The notes under the pieces: generated by a model | Told to the model about the DNA's origin: nothing | What the model saw: only the letters and a program-made list of their open reading frames with translations | Databases searched by the model: none | Assembly (NCBI GenBank): GCA_029561345.1 | Contig: JAKQJC010000059.1 | Span: 1-64,000 of the forward strand | Length of the DNA: 64,000 bases | Source: Chloroflexota bacterium | Lineage (GTDB): Bacteria > Chloroflexota > Anaerolineae > Anaerolineales > Anaerolineaceae | Direction: 5' to 3' | Program-made: the position numbers and the translations under genes | Shown: piece by piece, positions 1 to 8,524 of the stretch | Numbering within the stretch: the stretch's first letter is position 1 | Layout of the letters: each line of letters starts with the position of its first letter

Positions 1-127
1 CAACTCTGCCATATATTCGTGATTGTTGATAAACTTGTTCATTAAGCCTCGTTTTGGATATCACTGGTCGTGGAAAACCAAGTTTATCCTTTTCGAGGCC
101 ATTTTGCTTCTGCTTGTCCGAACTCAT
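1..127 (-). CDS. Possible 5' end of an unidentified gene cut by the left edge
   Basis: An ATG at 127 opens a leftward frame of 42 codons (beginning MSSDKQKQNG) with no stop before the window edge. The peptide is charged and I recognise no family. No Shine-Dalgarno sequence precedes the ATG. A run of 42 open codons is not rare by chance, so this is only a possibility. Its start lies inside a pair of TGTCCGAAC repeats, which would fit a regulated promoter shared with the rightward gene at 215. Confidence 0.25.
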   Translation of the reverse strand, partial: MSSDKQKQNGLEKDKLGFPRPVISKTRLNEQVYQQSRIYGRV

Positions 128-135
128 GTCCGAAC
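115..135. repeat. Direct repeat TGTCCGAAC, two copies
   Basis: TGTCCGAAC occurs at 115-123 and again at 127-135, a 12-base period. The pair sits just upstream of the -35 box at 151 that serves the nucleoside kinase gene. It could be a regulator binding site, but no regulator can be assigned. Confidence 0.4.
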
Positions 136-150
136 ATCAGTTTCTAAGTA

Positions 151-179
151 TTGGTATTGTCTGACCATTGTGATAAAAT
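151..179 (+). promoter_or_regulatory. Sigma-70 promoter for the nucleoside kinase gene
   Basis: TTGGTA (151-156), a 17-base spacer and TAAAAT (174-179) with the TGn extension at 171-173 form a good extended -10 promoter. The leader is about 30 bases and carries an AAAGGG ribosome site ahead of the ATG at 215. Confidence 0.65.
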
Positions 180-214
180 AGACGTCCTTATCTCACCAGT
201 CAAAGGGTTTTATT

Positions 215-1930
215 ATGGATCAAACACCTGCACCGATTCAATTCGTCGAGGAACGGGCAACCATTGAACTGCATTTGCCTGACGGCAGGGTGCTTTCGGG
301 CCCGCGCAAGACCAGCCTTGAGGTTTTTCTGAAGGCTCTGCCTGAGTTTGATAACCCGCCGGTTGTGGGGGCTGTGGTGAACGGCGAACTGCGTGAACTC
401 ACCTACGAAGTTGAGATGGATGCGCGGGTGAAGCCGCTGACCATGTCTGACCCGGATGGGTCCTTGATCTACCGCAGGTCGCTCACCTTTTTGCTGGAGG
501 TGGCCTTTGAGGAAATTTTCCCTGGCGAGACCATGTCCATTGATCATTCTGTGTCAGCGGGGGCTTATTTCTGCCAGGTGGTCGGACGGCCCAATTTTTC
601 CTTGAGCGAGTTGACGCAGTTGGAAGAAAAAATGCAGGCTCTGGTGGATGCCAATATGCCCTTTGAAAAGCGTCAGGTGCCGCTGGCCGAAGCCATTGAA
701 TACTTTAAGGCCAAAGGCCACATGGACAAGGTCAGCCTGCTTTCACACCGTCAGAAAGGCCACCTGGTGCTTTACCGCCTGGGTGAGCATCAAGATTACC
801 ATCACGGTTACATGGTTCCTTCGACCGGGTATATCAAATGGTTTGGACTGCTGCCCATGGGCGAAGGTTTTGTGCTGCGCTTCCCGCGGCGCCATGTGCC
901 AACCCGGCTTTCGCCCATGCCCGATTACCCCAAACTGCTGTCCGCCTTCCAGGAATATGGGCGCTGGCTGCACCGCCTGGGCATCGAGGGTGTGGGGGTG
1001 TTGAATGATTCGATCACCTCTGGGCGGATTCGCGAGATCATCCTGGTTTCTGAGGCCCTGCACGAGCAGAAAATTGCCAATGTGGCCACGCAAATTCACC
1101 ATGAAAGCGATCGGGTGAAGCTGGTGCTGATTTCAGGGCCTTCATCTTCGGGCAAAACGACCTTTTCGCGGCGTCTTTCCGTCCAGCTGATGACGCACGG
1201 TATCACCCCTTATCCTCTGGAAATGGATAATTATTTTGTGAACCGAGAACACACGCCGCGGGATGAATCGGGAAATTATGACTTTGAATCATTGGGCGCG
1301 TTGAACCGCAGCCTGCTGGGCGAACATTTGCAGCGCCTGATCGCCGGGGAAGAGGTGCAGCTGCCCAAATACAACTTCAAACTGGGCTCCAGCGAGCCCG
1401 GCGATGTTGTGAAATTAAAACCCGGCCAGCTGATTATTCTGGAAGGTATTCATGGTTTGAATCCTGATTTGATCCCGGATTTTCCGGTGGACCAGACCTT
1501 CCGCATTTATGTGTCATGCCTGACGCAGTTGAATCTGGACCGGCACAACCGCATTTCCACCACCGATACCCGCCTGCTGCGGCGCATTGTGCGCGACGCG
1601 CGCGAGCGGGGGTACACGGCCATGCAAACCATTTCGCGATGGGAATCGGTGCAGCGCGGCGAAAAGAATCACATTTTCCCTTACCAGGAAAATGCCGATG
1701 TGATGTTCAATTCGGCCCTGGTGTATGAGCTGGCGGCGCTGAAACCCCGTGTGGAACCGCTGCTGCGGCAGGTGCCTTTTGGCACGCCTGAATATATTGA
1801 GGCGAAACGGCTGTTGACCTTCCTTGAATGGTTCCTGCCGGTGCCAGAAGAAAGCATTCCAGACAATTCACTGCTGCGTGAATTTATTGGCGGCTCCATT
1901 CTTAAGGATTTCAAACTCTGGCAGGAGTAA
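215..1930 (+). CDS. Nucleoside (uridine-type) kinase with N-terminal TGS and ThrRS-like domains
   Basis: This 571-residue protein has a TGS-like domain at about residues 12-75. A segment resembling the second additional domain of threonyl-tRNA synthetase follows (HSVSAGAYF, about 109-117), and a uridine-kinase-type P-loop domain occupies about 285-500. The Walker A motif GPSSSGKT lies at residues 308-315. Proteins of this layout are annotated as nucleoside kinases and are expected to phosphorylate a nucleoside with ATP. The exact substrate cannot be read from sequence. The start has an AAAGGG site and a strong upstream promoter. The gene is monocistronic, ending at a hairpin terminator shared with the converging aminotransferase gene. 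Confidence 0.88.
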   Translation: MDQTPAPIQFVEERATIELHLPDGRVLSGPRKTSLEVFLKALPEFDNPPVVGAVVNGELRELTYEVEMDARVKPLTMSDPDGSLIYRRSLTFLLEVAFEEIFPGETMSIDHSVSAGAYFCQVVGRPNFSLSELTQLEEKMQALVDANMPFEKRQVPLAEAIEYFKAKGHMDKVSLLSHRQKGHLVLYRLGEHQDYHHGYMVPSTGYIKWFGLLPMGEGFVLRFPRRHVPTRLSPMPDYPKLLSAFQEYGRWLHRLGIEGVGVLNDSITSGRIREIILVSEALHEQKIANVATQIHHESDRVKLVLISGPSSSGKTTFSRRLSVQLMTHGITPYPLEMDNYFVNREHTPRDESGNYDFESLGALNRSLLGEHLQRLIAGEEVQLPKYNFKLGSSEPGDVVKLKPGQLIILEGIHGLNPDLIPDFPVDQTFRIYVSCLTQLNLDRHNRISTTDTRLLRRIVRDARERGYTAMQTISRWESVQRGEKNHIFPYQENADVMFNSALVYELAALKPRVEPLLRQVPFGTPEYIEAKRLLTFLEWFLPVPEESIPDNSLLREFIGGSILKDFKLWQE

Positions 1931-1950
1931 CAGGCCTGTCTGGTTAATAA

Positions 1951-1986
1951 CGAAAGCGAGCGGCGTATCAGCACCGCTCGCTTTTT
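1951..1986. terminator. Bidirectional rho-independent terminator
   Basis: AAAGCGAGCGG and CCGCTCGCTTT form an 11-bp stem with a 10-base loop, followed by T residues on both strands. It separates the converging kinase and aminotransferase genes. Confidence 0.8.
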
Positions 1987-2004
1987 GTTACAGGCAGGGG
2001 AAAA

Positions 2005-3228
2005 CTACTTCATTTGCGTCTTCAACACACGCCCGAGGCGAGAGATTCCTTCATTAATAATCTCAGGTTTGCAGAAGGAGAAATTTAAGCGCATGGTGTT
2101 TTCTCCGCCGCCGCGCGGGTGGAAGGAGAAACCCGGAACAAAGGCGACTTTTTCTTCGATGGCGTATTTGAAGATTTCGACCGTGTTCATGCCCTCGGGC
2201 AGAGTGATCCACAGGAAGAGACCGCCCTGGGGGTGGGTCCAGTGGACTCCTGTAGGCATGTGCTCGGTGAGGGCATCAAGCATGGCGTCGCGGCGTTCGC
2301 TGTAAACCTTGCGAATCAGCTTGACATGCTGGTCAATGAAGCCGCCTGAGTCAATTTCATGGGCCACCACCTGGTTGAAGGTGGGAGAATGCAGGTCGGT
2401 GCCCTGCTTGGCCACCGTCAGCTTACGGATGACTTCGGGCGGGGCGATGATCCAGGCCAGGCGCAGGCCTGGTGAGAGAATTTTGGAGAAGGTGCTCAGG
2501 TAAATGACATTGCCTGAGTAACCTTTTTCGTTTGGAGATGAGCGGTATTGGGAATCGATCACAGAGACAGAGGGAAGGTGCTCGCCTTCAAAACGTAATT
2601 GGCCGTAAGGGTCATCTTCAATGATCGGCACGCCGTATTTATCGGCCAGATAGACCAGGCGCTGGCGGCGTTTGAGGGTGAGGGTGGTGCCCATGGGGTT
2701 CTGGAAATTGGGCAGCGCGTAGATGAATTTAGGTCCGGCCCGCAGGGCTTCCTCAAGGTAATCTGTGTTCATCCCATCATCATCAGAGGGGACGGTGACA
2801 TACTCCGCGCCATAAGCATTCCAGGCCTGCAAAGCGCCCAGATAGGTGGGCGATTCGGTCAGAATCCGGTCGCCGCGGTTAATGAAGATTTTGCCTAACA
2901 GATCCAGAGCCTGCTGAGATCCGGAAGTGATCATCACGTTTTCGGCGCTGATATTCAGACCGTAGCGGGCGGAACGCGAGGCAATCATTTCGCGCAGGGG
3001 GGTGTAGCCCTCGGTGGCGCCGTATTGAAGGGCCTGGGGGCCTTTGGTGTGCAGAACACGGGAACAGGCCTCTTCAATTTCCTTGATGGGAAAAACATCC
3101 GGAGCCGGCAGACCGCCCGCAAAAGAGATGATATCGGGTTGTTCCACCAGTTTTAACAATTCGCGGATAGCAGAGCTGGCCATTCGCTGTGACCGAGAAG
3201 AGTATCGATAATCCCAGGGTGTTTGCAT
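2005..3228 (-). CDS. PLP-dependent class I/II aminotransferase (LysN/MocR-type fold)
   Basis: This 407-residue fold-type I aminotransferase carries the FAGGLPAPDVFP segment near its N-terminus, the N-P-T/G region around PNFQNPMGT, and the PLP-lysine motif STFSKILSPGLRLAW. Relatives include 2-aminoadipate and branched-chain/aromatic transaminases; the donor and acceptor cannot be decided here. There is no DNA-binding extension, so it is an enzyme and not a MocR regulator. The start at 3228 is chosen because GAAGGAG lies six bases upstream; a 10-residue longer frame lacks such a site. It lies downstream of the glyA-gcvT fusion, with a terminator between them. Confidence 0.88.
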   Translation of the reverse strand: MQTPWDYRYSSRSQRMASSAIRELLKLVEQPDIISFAGGLPAPDVFPIKEIEEACSRVLHTKGPQALQYGATEGYTPLREMIASRSARYGLNISAENVMITSGSQQALDLLGKIFINRGDRILTESPTYLGALQAWNAYGAEYVTVPSDDDGMNTDYLEEALRAGPKFIYALPNFQNPMGTTLTLKRRQRLVYLADKYGVPIIEDDPYGQLRFEGEHLPSVSVIDSQYRSSPNEKGYSGNVIYLSTFSKILSPGLRLAWIIAPPEVIRKLTVAKQGTDLHSPTFNQVVAHEIDSGGFIDQHVKLIRKVYSERRDAMLDALTEHMPTGVHWTHPQGGLFLWITLPEGMNTVEIFKYAIEEKVAFVPGFSFHPRGGGENTMRLNFSFCKPEIINEGISRLGRVLKTQMK

Positions 3229-3254
3229 TCTTTCTCCTTCAAAAAGATGTTGTA

Positions 3255-3300
3255 ACAAAAGGCCTGACAGGCAATCTGAAGCAGTTCACCTGCCAGGCCG
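3255..3300 (-). terminator. Rho-independent terminator after glyA-gcvT
   Basis: On the minus strand GGCCTGGCAGG style arms (3289-3299 with 3261-3271, one mismatch) enclose a 17-base loop and are followed by TTTTGTTA. It would end transcripts of the fused gene before the aminotransferase. Confidence 0.6.
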
Positions 3301-3330
3301 GGTTACCAGTTTGGCGGCTGGAAAGACCAC

Positions 3331-6300
3331 CTAGAGCTTGGGGAAGCGGCTGATCACCGTGGCCGGGGTGGGCAGGGTGACGCGATCGCCGCCCTTCAGC
3401 TCAGCCGGGGCCTTGCCCGAAGCCTTGGGCGCGCCCTGGAAGATGGCAATGGGGGTGCCTTCCACTGCACTGGCCAGCTCAAGATAAGCCTGGCCGGTGA
3501 GGAAACCTTCTGCATCAATGGCACAGGAGGTCACATAACCGATGACACGTCCCTTCTTATCGAGGACAGGGTCGCCATTGTGTGCCATGCGCACGCCTTT
3601 TTCGGTGAAGCGGAAGCGGACCACCACGCCTGAGCGTTTGGCTTCGCGAGCCAGGAAGGCGCTGCGGCCGATGAACCAGGGTTTGTAGGTTTTGACATAA
3701 GAACCGAAGCCAGCTTCGGCTACACCCAAATCGCCTTCGCCGCCGCCCATCTCATGACCATAGAGGGGCAGGCCGGCTTCGGTGCGCAGGGAATCGCGCG
3801 CGCCAAGGCCGCAGGGTTTCATGCCGAGAGGGGTGCCTTTTTCCATGAGGGCTTTCCAGAAGGCGGGCGCCTGGTCGGGATGGATAAAGAGTTCAAAAGC
3901 CATCTTTTCGCCGGTGTAACCGGTGCGGGAAACCACCAGTTCAAAACCGCCCACCACGGCTTCGCAGAGCTGAGTGCGGGTGAGGCCCATAATGCGGCGG
4001 CGGGTGGCGGCATCACAGCCGAGCGAGAGGAGTATATCCCGTGATTTTGGCCCCTGCAAGGCGATATCCACACGCATATCGGCGCCTTCTTTGGGGTCAC
4101 GCAGGTTGCGCAGGGTGAGGCCGCGGCCATAGGCTTTGGCGGCAGGGTGATCGCGATCGATCAACACGGTGCCGTTCTTGACGGCGTTGAACCAGGCGCC
4201 ATCTTTGTCGTCATTGGAGGCGTTGACCACCACCAGGTATTTTTCAGCGGCGCGGCGGTAGACGAGAGTGTCATCAATCACACGGCCATCGGGATCGAGG
4301 AAATGGGTGTAGCAAGATTCGCCAATTTCGAGGGTGATGATGTCGTTGCCGCAAATGCTGTCGAGGAAGGCGGCTGCATCGGGGCCTTCAGCCTGATAGA
4401 CGCCCATGTGAGAGACATCGAACAGGCCGGCCACCTGGCGGCAGGCGAGGTGTTCTTCGACCACCGAGGAATACCAGACGGGCATTTCCCAGCCGGCAAA
4501 GGGAACCATCTTGGCGCCTAACTCACGGTGGGTGTCATAGAGGGAGGTGCGGCGCAGGGGCTGTTCCACTTCGGTCCACTTGAATTCGGGCAGGGGGGCG
4601 CCATTTTCTTTGGGCGAGATGCCGATGAAATAAGGCTTGGCGGGGGCGGGCATGGCGGGGGCTTCGGGCAGAGCATAGTTCTTTTCAGCCACCACAATCG
4701 GTCCGGGAAGACGGCGCAGCGGGTCGCCGCCAAGGGCTATATAGCCATCAGAAAGATCGCGCAGCCAGGTGGCGCCGAGGGAGGCCTTTTCGGGTTTGAA
4801 GGAGACACGGTAAGTGTATTGATCGACACAGGTCAGGGTGCCTTCAATAATGCCTTCCGTGGTGTGCATTTCAGTGGCCTGGCTCATGCCGGGCTGGAGG
4901 GCTTCGGTATCGGAGGCAAAAGCGTAGGCCACAAACTGGCGGATGCCGTCGCCGGTCAATTCGTAGCAGGGGGCGGGTTTGTCATCGGCATAGTAGAAAT
5001 GCGGGTAACCGTGCTTGCTGGTTTCGAGGTCGGTACCGGCTTTATCGGCCAGAGCGCGCAGGCGGGCGCGGCAGTTTTGCAGCACTTTGAAATCAACCTT
5101 GGCGCGGGCTGAAGGGCCTTTGCGTGTTTCAACGGTGTAAGGCACAGCACACTGGAAGAGATCGGCGATGACATCGGCAATTTCCACCATATCGGCTTCC
5201 TTGAGGCCGCGCTGGGTGACCCAGGGCGTGCCGAGGCGTACGCCAGAAGCGAAGAGGGCGGTTTTATCGCCGGGGATGGTGTTGCGGTTGACTACCAGAC
5301 CAGCCACATCGAGGATGCGAGCGGCAATATCGCCGGAGAGCGCGGTGCCATCGGGTCCGACGACGGTTTTGCAATCCACATTGGTGAGGTGGGTATCGGA
5401 GCCGCCAAAGGGAATGCGCAGGCCGCGTTCCTTGAGGCGGGCATTGAGGGCGGCGCAGTTCTTGATGATTTGAGCCTGCAGGGCTTTAAACTGGGGGGTT
5501 TGAGCCAGTTTGAAGGTGAGGGCCAGGGCAGCAAAGGCATGCACATGCGGGCCGCCCTGTTCGCCGGGGAAGACGCCCTTATCCAGCTTGCGAGCCAGGG
5601 TCAGGTCGTGAGTGAGCACCACGGCGCTGCGGGGGCCGCAGAGGGTTTTATGGGTGGTGAAGGTGATGATGTGGGCGTAGCCGACGGGAGAGGGGATGAC
5701 GCCTGCGGCGATCAGGCCGGCTATGTGAGACACATCGGCCAGCAGGTAAGCGCCGACGGAATCGGCAATGGCGCGGAAGCGGGCCCAGTCGGGCACATAG
5801 GGATAGGAGGAATAGCCGGCGATGATGATTTTGGGCTTGTGTTCTTTGGCCAGGGCTTCCACTGATTCGTAATTGATCTGTTCGGTCACGGGGTCTACAG
5901 CATAGTGGACGGCTTTGAACCATTTGCCGGAGCGGTTGACGGATGAACCGTGTGAGAGGTGACCGCCGTGGAGCAGGTTCATGCCAAGGATGGTATCGCC
6001 GGGGGTCAGCAGGGCGGTGTAAACGGCGTTGTTGGCGGGGGCTCCTGAGAGCGGCTGGACGTTGGCATAAAGCGTATCGGCGGTGATGCCGTTGGCGGCA
6101 AAGGCTTCGGCACAGCGGCGGCGCGCCAGAGATTCAACCACATCCGCATATTCCACGCCCTTATAGTAGCGGGGGTCGCCAAAGCGGCGGTACTGTCCGA
6201 GGCGGGCAGGATAATCCAGAATTTCTTCTTCTGTCATCCAGCGCGTTTCTTCATCCGGGTAGCCTTCGGCGTAGATGTTTTGAAAAACGGATCCCAGGGC

Positions 6301-6441
6301 TTCACGAACGGCAGCGGGGGCCGTGCTTTCTGAGGGGATCATGATCAATTTACGGACCTGACGTTCAGCTTCGAGCTGAGTCAATTCGTAAACGTCCGGA
6401 TCCAGGTCAGACAATTTTCCGCGGAAAAGAAAATCGGTCAT
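3331..6441 (-). CDS. glyA-gcvT: Fused serine hydroxymethyltransferase / glycine-cleavage T-protein
   Basis: One uninterrupted frame of 1036 residues joins two one-carbon enzymes. Residues about 15-440 are an SHMT, with the PLP lysine K265 in THKTLCGPR. It is unusual in an insertion of roughly 20 residues between the AEGYP and YYKGVEY blocks. Residues about 440-620 are a linker with no clear match to either enzyme, then Pro/Ala-rich sequence. From about 625 to the end is an aminomethyltransferase (TSLYDTH, FAGWEMPVWY, FDVSHMG, DDTLVY). SHMT interconverts serine and glycine with 5,10-methylene-THF, and GcvT makes the same cofactor from glycine-derived aminomethyl groups. The fusion may therefore couple or channel folate between them. 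GcvH and GcvP are not in the window. The start has AAGGAG nine bases upstream. Confidence 0.93.
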   Translation of the reverse strand: MTDFLFRGKLSDLDPDVYELTQLEAERQVRKLIMIPSESTAPAAVREALGSVFQNIYAEGYPDEETRWMTEEEILDYPARLGQYRRFGDPRYYKGVEYADVVESLARRRCAEAFAANGITADTLYANVQPLSGAPANNAVYTALLTPGDTILGMNLLHGGHLSHGSSVNRSGKWFKAVHYAVDPVTEQINYESVEALAKEHKPKIIIAGYSSYPYVPDWARFRAIADSVGAYLLADVSHIAGLIAAGVIPSPVGYAHIITFTTHKTLCGPRSAVVLTHDLTLARKLDKGVFPGEQGGPHVHAFAALALTFKLAQTPQFKALQAQIIKNCAALNARLKERGLRIPFGGSDTHLTNVDCKTVVGPDGTALSGDIAARILDVAGLVVNRNTIPGDKTALFASGVRLGTPWVTQRGLKEADMVEIADVIADLFQCAVPYTVETRKGPSARAKVDFKVLQNCRARLRALADKAGTDLETSKHGYPHFYYADDKPAPCYELTGDGIRQFVAYAFASDTEALQPGMSQATEMHTTEGIIEGTLTCVDQYTYRVSFKPEKASLGATWLRDLSDGYIALGGDPLRRLPGPIVVAEKNYALPEAPAMPAPAKPYFIGISPKENGAPLPEFKWTEVEQPLRRTSLYDTHRELGAKMVPFAGWEMPVWYSSVVEEHLACRQVAGLFDVSHMGVYQAEGPDAAAFLDSICGNDIITLEIGESCYTHFLDPDGRVIDDTLVYRRAAEKYLVVVNASNDDKDGAWFNAVKNGTVLIDRDHPAAKAYGRGLTLRNLRDPKEGADMRVDIALQGPKSRDILLSLGCDAATRRRIMGLTRTQLCEAVVGGFELVVSRTGYTGEKMAFELFIHPDQAPAFWKALMEKGTPLGMKPCGLGARDSLRTEAGLPLYGHEMGGGEGDLGVAEAGFGSYVKTYKPWFIGRSAFLAREAKRSGVVVRFRFTEKGVRMAHNGDPVLDKKGRVIGYVTSCAIDAEGFLTGQAYLELASAVEGTPIAIFQGAPKASGKAPAELKGGDRVTLPTPATVISRFPKL

Positions 6442-6479
6442 AAGAATCTCCTTTAATGATTTATCCTGGCTTCGTAGAT

Positions 6480-7364
6480 TTAGGGCCGCCAGGCGGGTTT
6501 CCAGTTGTCTGTGTCGTTATTGGTGAATTTCACCACGTTTGAACCATCCCGGTTCATGATAAAAATATCGTTCTTGCCATCACGGTTGGAAGTAAAGGCA
6601 ATTTTCTGTCCATCCGGCGACCACGCCGGAAAGGTATCAGCGGAAGCCGATTCCGTCAGGCGGGTCACGCCAGAGCCATCCACATTCATGACGTAAATTT
6701 CAGCGCCTTCGTCATCGCGGTCAGACACAAAGGCAATCTGTTTGCCATCGGGAGACCAGGCAGGCATGCTATCCATGCTGCCGGGTGATTGGGAAATGTT
6801 GACCTGGTGAGTGCCGTCGGCGTTCATGGTGTAAATTTCCCAGTTGCCATCGCGGTTGCTGTGAAAAGCGATCATTTTGCCATCCGGTGACCAGGCGGGG
6901 TGGCCTTCTTCGGCGGTGTTGCGGGTGAGATTGCCGAGGAAAGTGCCGTCGAGCGCGATCAGGCAGATATCATAGTTCTTTTCAAATTTATCGGTGACAT
7001 AAGCGATTTTCTTGCCATCCGGCGACCAGGCAGGCCATCCTTCGCTGGTGCTGGCATCTTCGGTCAGGTAAGTGAGCTGCTCTTTTTGAGGATCAAGGAT
7101 GAACAGATCCAGGCTGCCGTTGCGGTCAGAAGTGAAAACAACCCGGCTGCCATCGGGCGACCAGGAAGGCCAGAAGCTTTTCTTACCAGGGAGATTGCTC
7201 AGGTCGAAAATTTTGGTTTGATCACCGGGGATGGTGAGGTAAATTTGGGAATCATCGGAACCGGCGATATAGGCGATCTGTCCCGCGTGGGGGGAGGTGG
7301 ATTGGCATGCTGAAAGAAGGAGGGCTGCCAGGCAGAGCAGGCACAAAAATTTTGCAGGTTTCAT
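6480..7364 (-). CDS. TolB-like beta-propeller lipoprotein (PD40 repeats)
   Basis: The 294-residue product begins with a lipoprotein signal (LLLSAC, lipidated Cys20). It then has about five tandem PD40/WD40-like blades, each with the pattern AWSPDGxxIAFxSxRDG, and a closing half blade AWRP. The repeats resemble the C-terminal propeller of TolB. No TolA, TolQ, TolR or Pal is present, so a Tol-Pal role is not supported; an extracytoplasmic binding or sensing protein is likelier. Its ATG lies six bases after the stop of the upstream hydrolase gene, which suggests co-transcription and translational coupling. Confidence 0.85.
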   Translation of the reverse strand: MKPAKFLCLLCLAALLLSACQSTSPHAGQIAYIAGSDDSQIYLTIPGDQTKIFDLSNLPGKKSFWPSWSPDGSRVVFTSDRNGSLDLFILDPQKEQLTYLTEDASTSEGWPAWSPDGKKIAYVTDKFEKNYDICLIALDGTFLGNLTRNTAEEGHPAWSPDGKMIAFHSNRDGNWEIYTMNADGTHQVNISQSPGSMDSMPAWSPDGKQIAFVSDRDDEGAEIYVMNVDGSGVTRLTESASADTFPAWSPDGQKIAFTSNRDGKNDIFIMNRDGSNVVKFTNNDTDNWKPAWRP

Positions 7365-7370
7365 GTTGAT

Positions 7371-8213
7371 TTATGCTGATTTCAGGCGTTGTTCCATCCA
7401 GGCAATGGCGTAGGCAAAGACCTCTTCCTGGTTGGCTTCGTTGTGGATTTCGTGATAAGAACCTTCCCACAGTTTTAAGGTGACATCGCCTTTCACTTTG
7501 GCCGTGAAAAGCTTGCTGCCTTCGGGCAGGCAAATCCGGTCGCTGGCGCCGTGCATCACCAGCAGGGGAATGGCGGCAGGAAATTCCGCGGCATGTTCAA
7601 TGGCCCATTCACCCTGTTTGAGCAGGCTGACGCCCAGACGCGCGGATATTTTCTTATGCACAAGAGGATCCTGCTGATATTTTGAAATCACTTCGGGTAC
7701 GTGAGAAAGCGCGTCAAGCTCCAGGCCATTATCCATGGACAAGGAGGGAGCCAGGGCATTCAGCAAATCGGCAATCAATTTCTTGGGCGCAGGCACCTCT
7801 GCGGTTTTTAAAGCCGGGCCAGAGGCAATCAGGCCTTTGATGGCTGGTTTACGCTGCAGGCCGTAGTTGATGACGAAGTTTCCGCCCATAGAATGGCCGT
7901 AAAGAAAAACTGGCAACCCAGGAAAACGCGCACGAGCGGCATCCATAAAGGTGGTGATATCGTCCATCACCTGGGCATAGGATGGGATGTATCCGCGAGA
8001 GCCTTCCGATTGTCCGTGGCCGCGCAGATCGCCCGTAAAAACAGCAAAACCGGCATTATTGAAGGCTTTTGCCAGATGAGGGTATCGGTTGCAGTGCTCG
8101 CCCAGCCCGTGGATCAGGCAAACCACAGCTTTTGTGCCGTTTTCAGGCTGCCAGCATTGGCCAAAAAGGGTGATCTGGTCGGTGGCTTTGAGAGTGAAAG
8201 TGTCGTATTTCAT
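7371..8213 (-). CDS. Alpha/beta hydrolase, monoacylglycerol lipase / lysophospholipase-like
   Basis: The 280-residue enzyme has the serine hydrolase fold. It carries an HGLGEH oxyanion segment near residue 35, the nucleophile elbow GHSMGG with Ser108, the likely acid in HGASDR, and the catalytic His in SYHEIHNE near the C-terminus. The arrangement fits the hydrolase_4 family of monoglyceride lipases and lysophospholipases (PldB). There is no signal peptide, so it is probably cytoplasmic or loosely membrane-associated. It is the first gene of a leftward pair with the propeller lipoprotein. No strong ribosome site is visible upstream of the ATG. Confidence 0.85.
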   Translation of the reverse strand: MKYDTFTLKATDQITLFGQCWQPENGTKAVVCLIHGLGEHCNRYPHLAKAFNNAGFAVFTGDLRGHGQSEGSRGYIPSYAQVMDDITTFMDAARARFPGLPVFLYGHSMGGNFVINYGLQRKPAIKGLIASGPALKTAEVPAPKKLIADLLNALAPSLSMDNGLELDALSHVPEVISKYQQDPLVHKKISARLGVSLLKQGEWAIEHAAEFPAAIPLLVMHGASDRICLPEGSKLFTAKVKGDVTLKLWEGSYHEIHNEANQEEVFAYAIAWMEQRLKSA

Positions 8214-8273
8214 AACCAGTACAAGGCCTTTCTATAGATTGATGATAACGGCTCGGATATGGCAAAAAGTCGG

Positions 8274-8400
8274 TAAAATTGCTTTGTGAGCCTGCCTGCC
8301 CAGCTGAGCGGGGCGAGGGAGCGTGGACCATCGGAAAGCCCTTCGTGCTGGCTGCGACCCTCTGGCGAGAGCAGGCAACAGCTCAGTCAGCGATCTTTGC
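8274..8400 (+). other. Intergenic region with competing long-range RNA pairings, identity unknown
   Basis: The 311-base gap between divergent genes holds no convincing ORF. CTGAGC (8304-8309) can pair with GCTCAG (8381-8386), enclosing GAGGG (8315-8319) with CCCTC (8358-8362). An alternative helix, GCCTGC (8294-8299) with GCAGGC (8371-8376), crosses the first pairing, so the two exclude each other unless they form a pseudoknot. A TAAAAT box lies at 8274-8279. I could not match it to SRP RNA, 6S RNA, RNase P RNA or a riboswitch I know. Confidence 0.3.
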
Positions 8401-8428
8401 TCAACTGGCTGAGACGTTACGATTGATG

Positions 8429-8434
8429 TATAAT
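8429..8434 (+). promoter_or_regulatory. -10 box upstream of the methyltransferase gene
   Basis: A perfect TATAAT stands here without a good -35 match. If used, it would give a leader of about 85 bases before the ATG at 8525. Confidence 0.35.
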
Positions 8435-8524
8435 TACACATATCCTCTATCGTTTAGTTTACCGCCATAATATAAATGGCACAAGTTACTTTGATCATTA
8501 TAAAAATCACTTCAAAGAGGGCCC

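Noticed and set aside
4528-5112. A Gly-rich 194-codon frame antisense to the glyA-gcvT linker
   Set aside because: It reflects the GC-rich coding strand and has no ribosome site. The fusion frame on the other strand is continuous and carries family motifs on both sides.
3331-6441. glyA and gcvT as two genes joined by a sequencing error
   Set aside because: There is no stop, frame change or internal ribosome site at the junction, and the linker keeps protein-like composition throughout.
8287-8400. Signal recognition particle RNA or 6S RNA
   Set aside because: The GGAAG-type SRP loop motif and the long closed 6S stem with a central bubble are not found.
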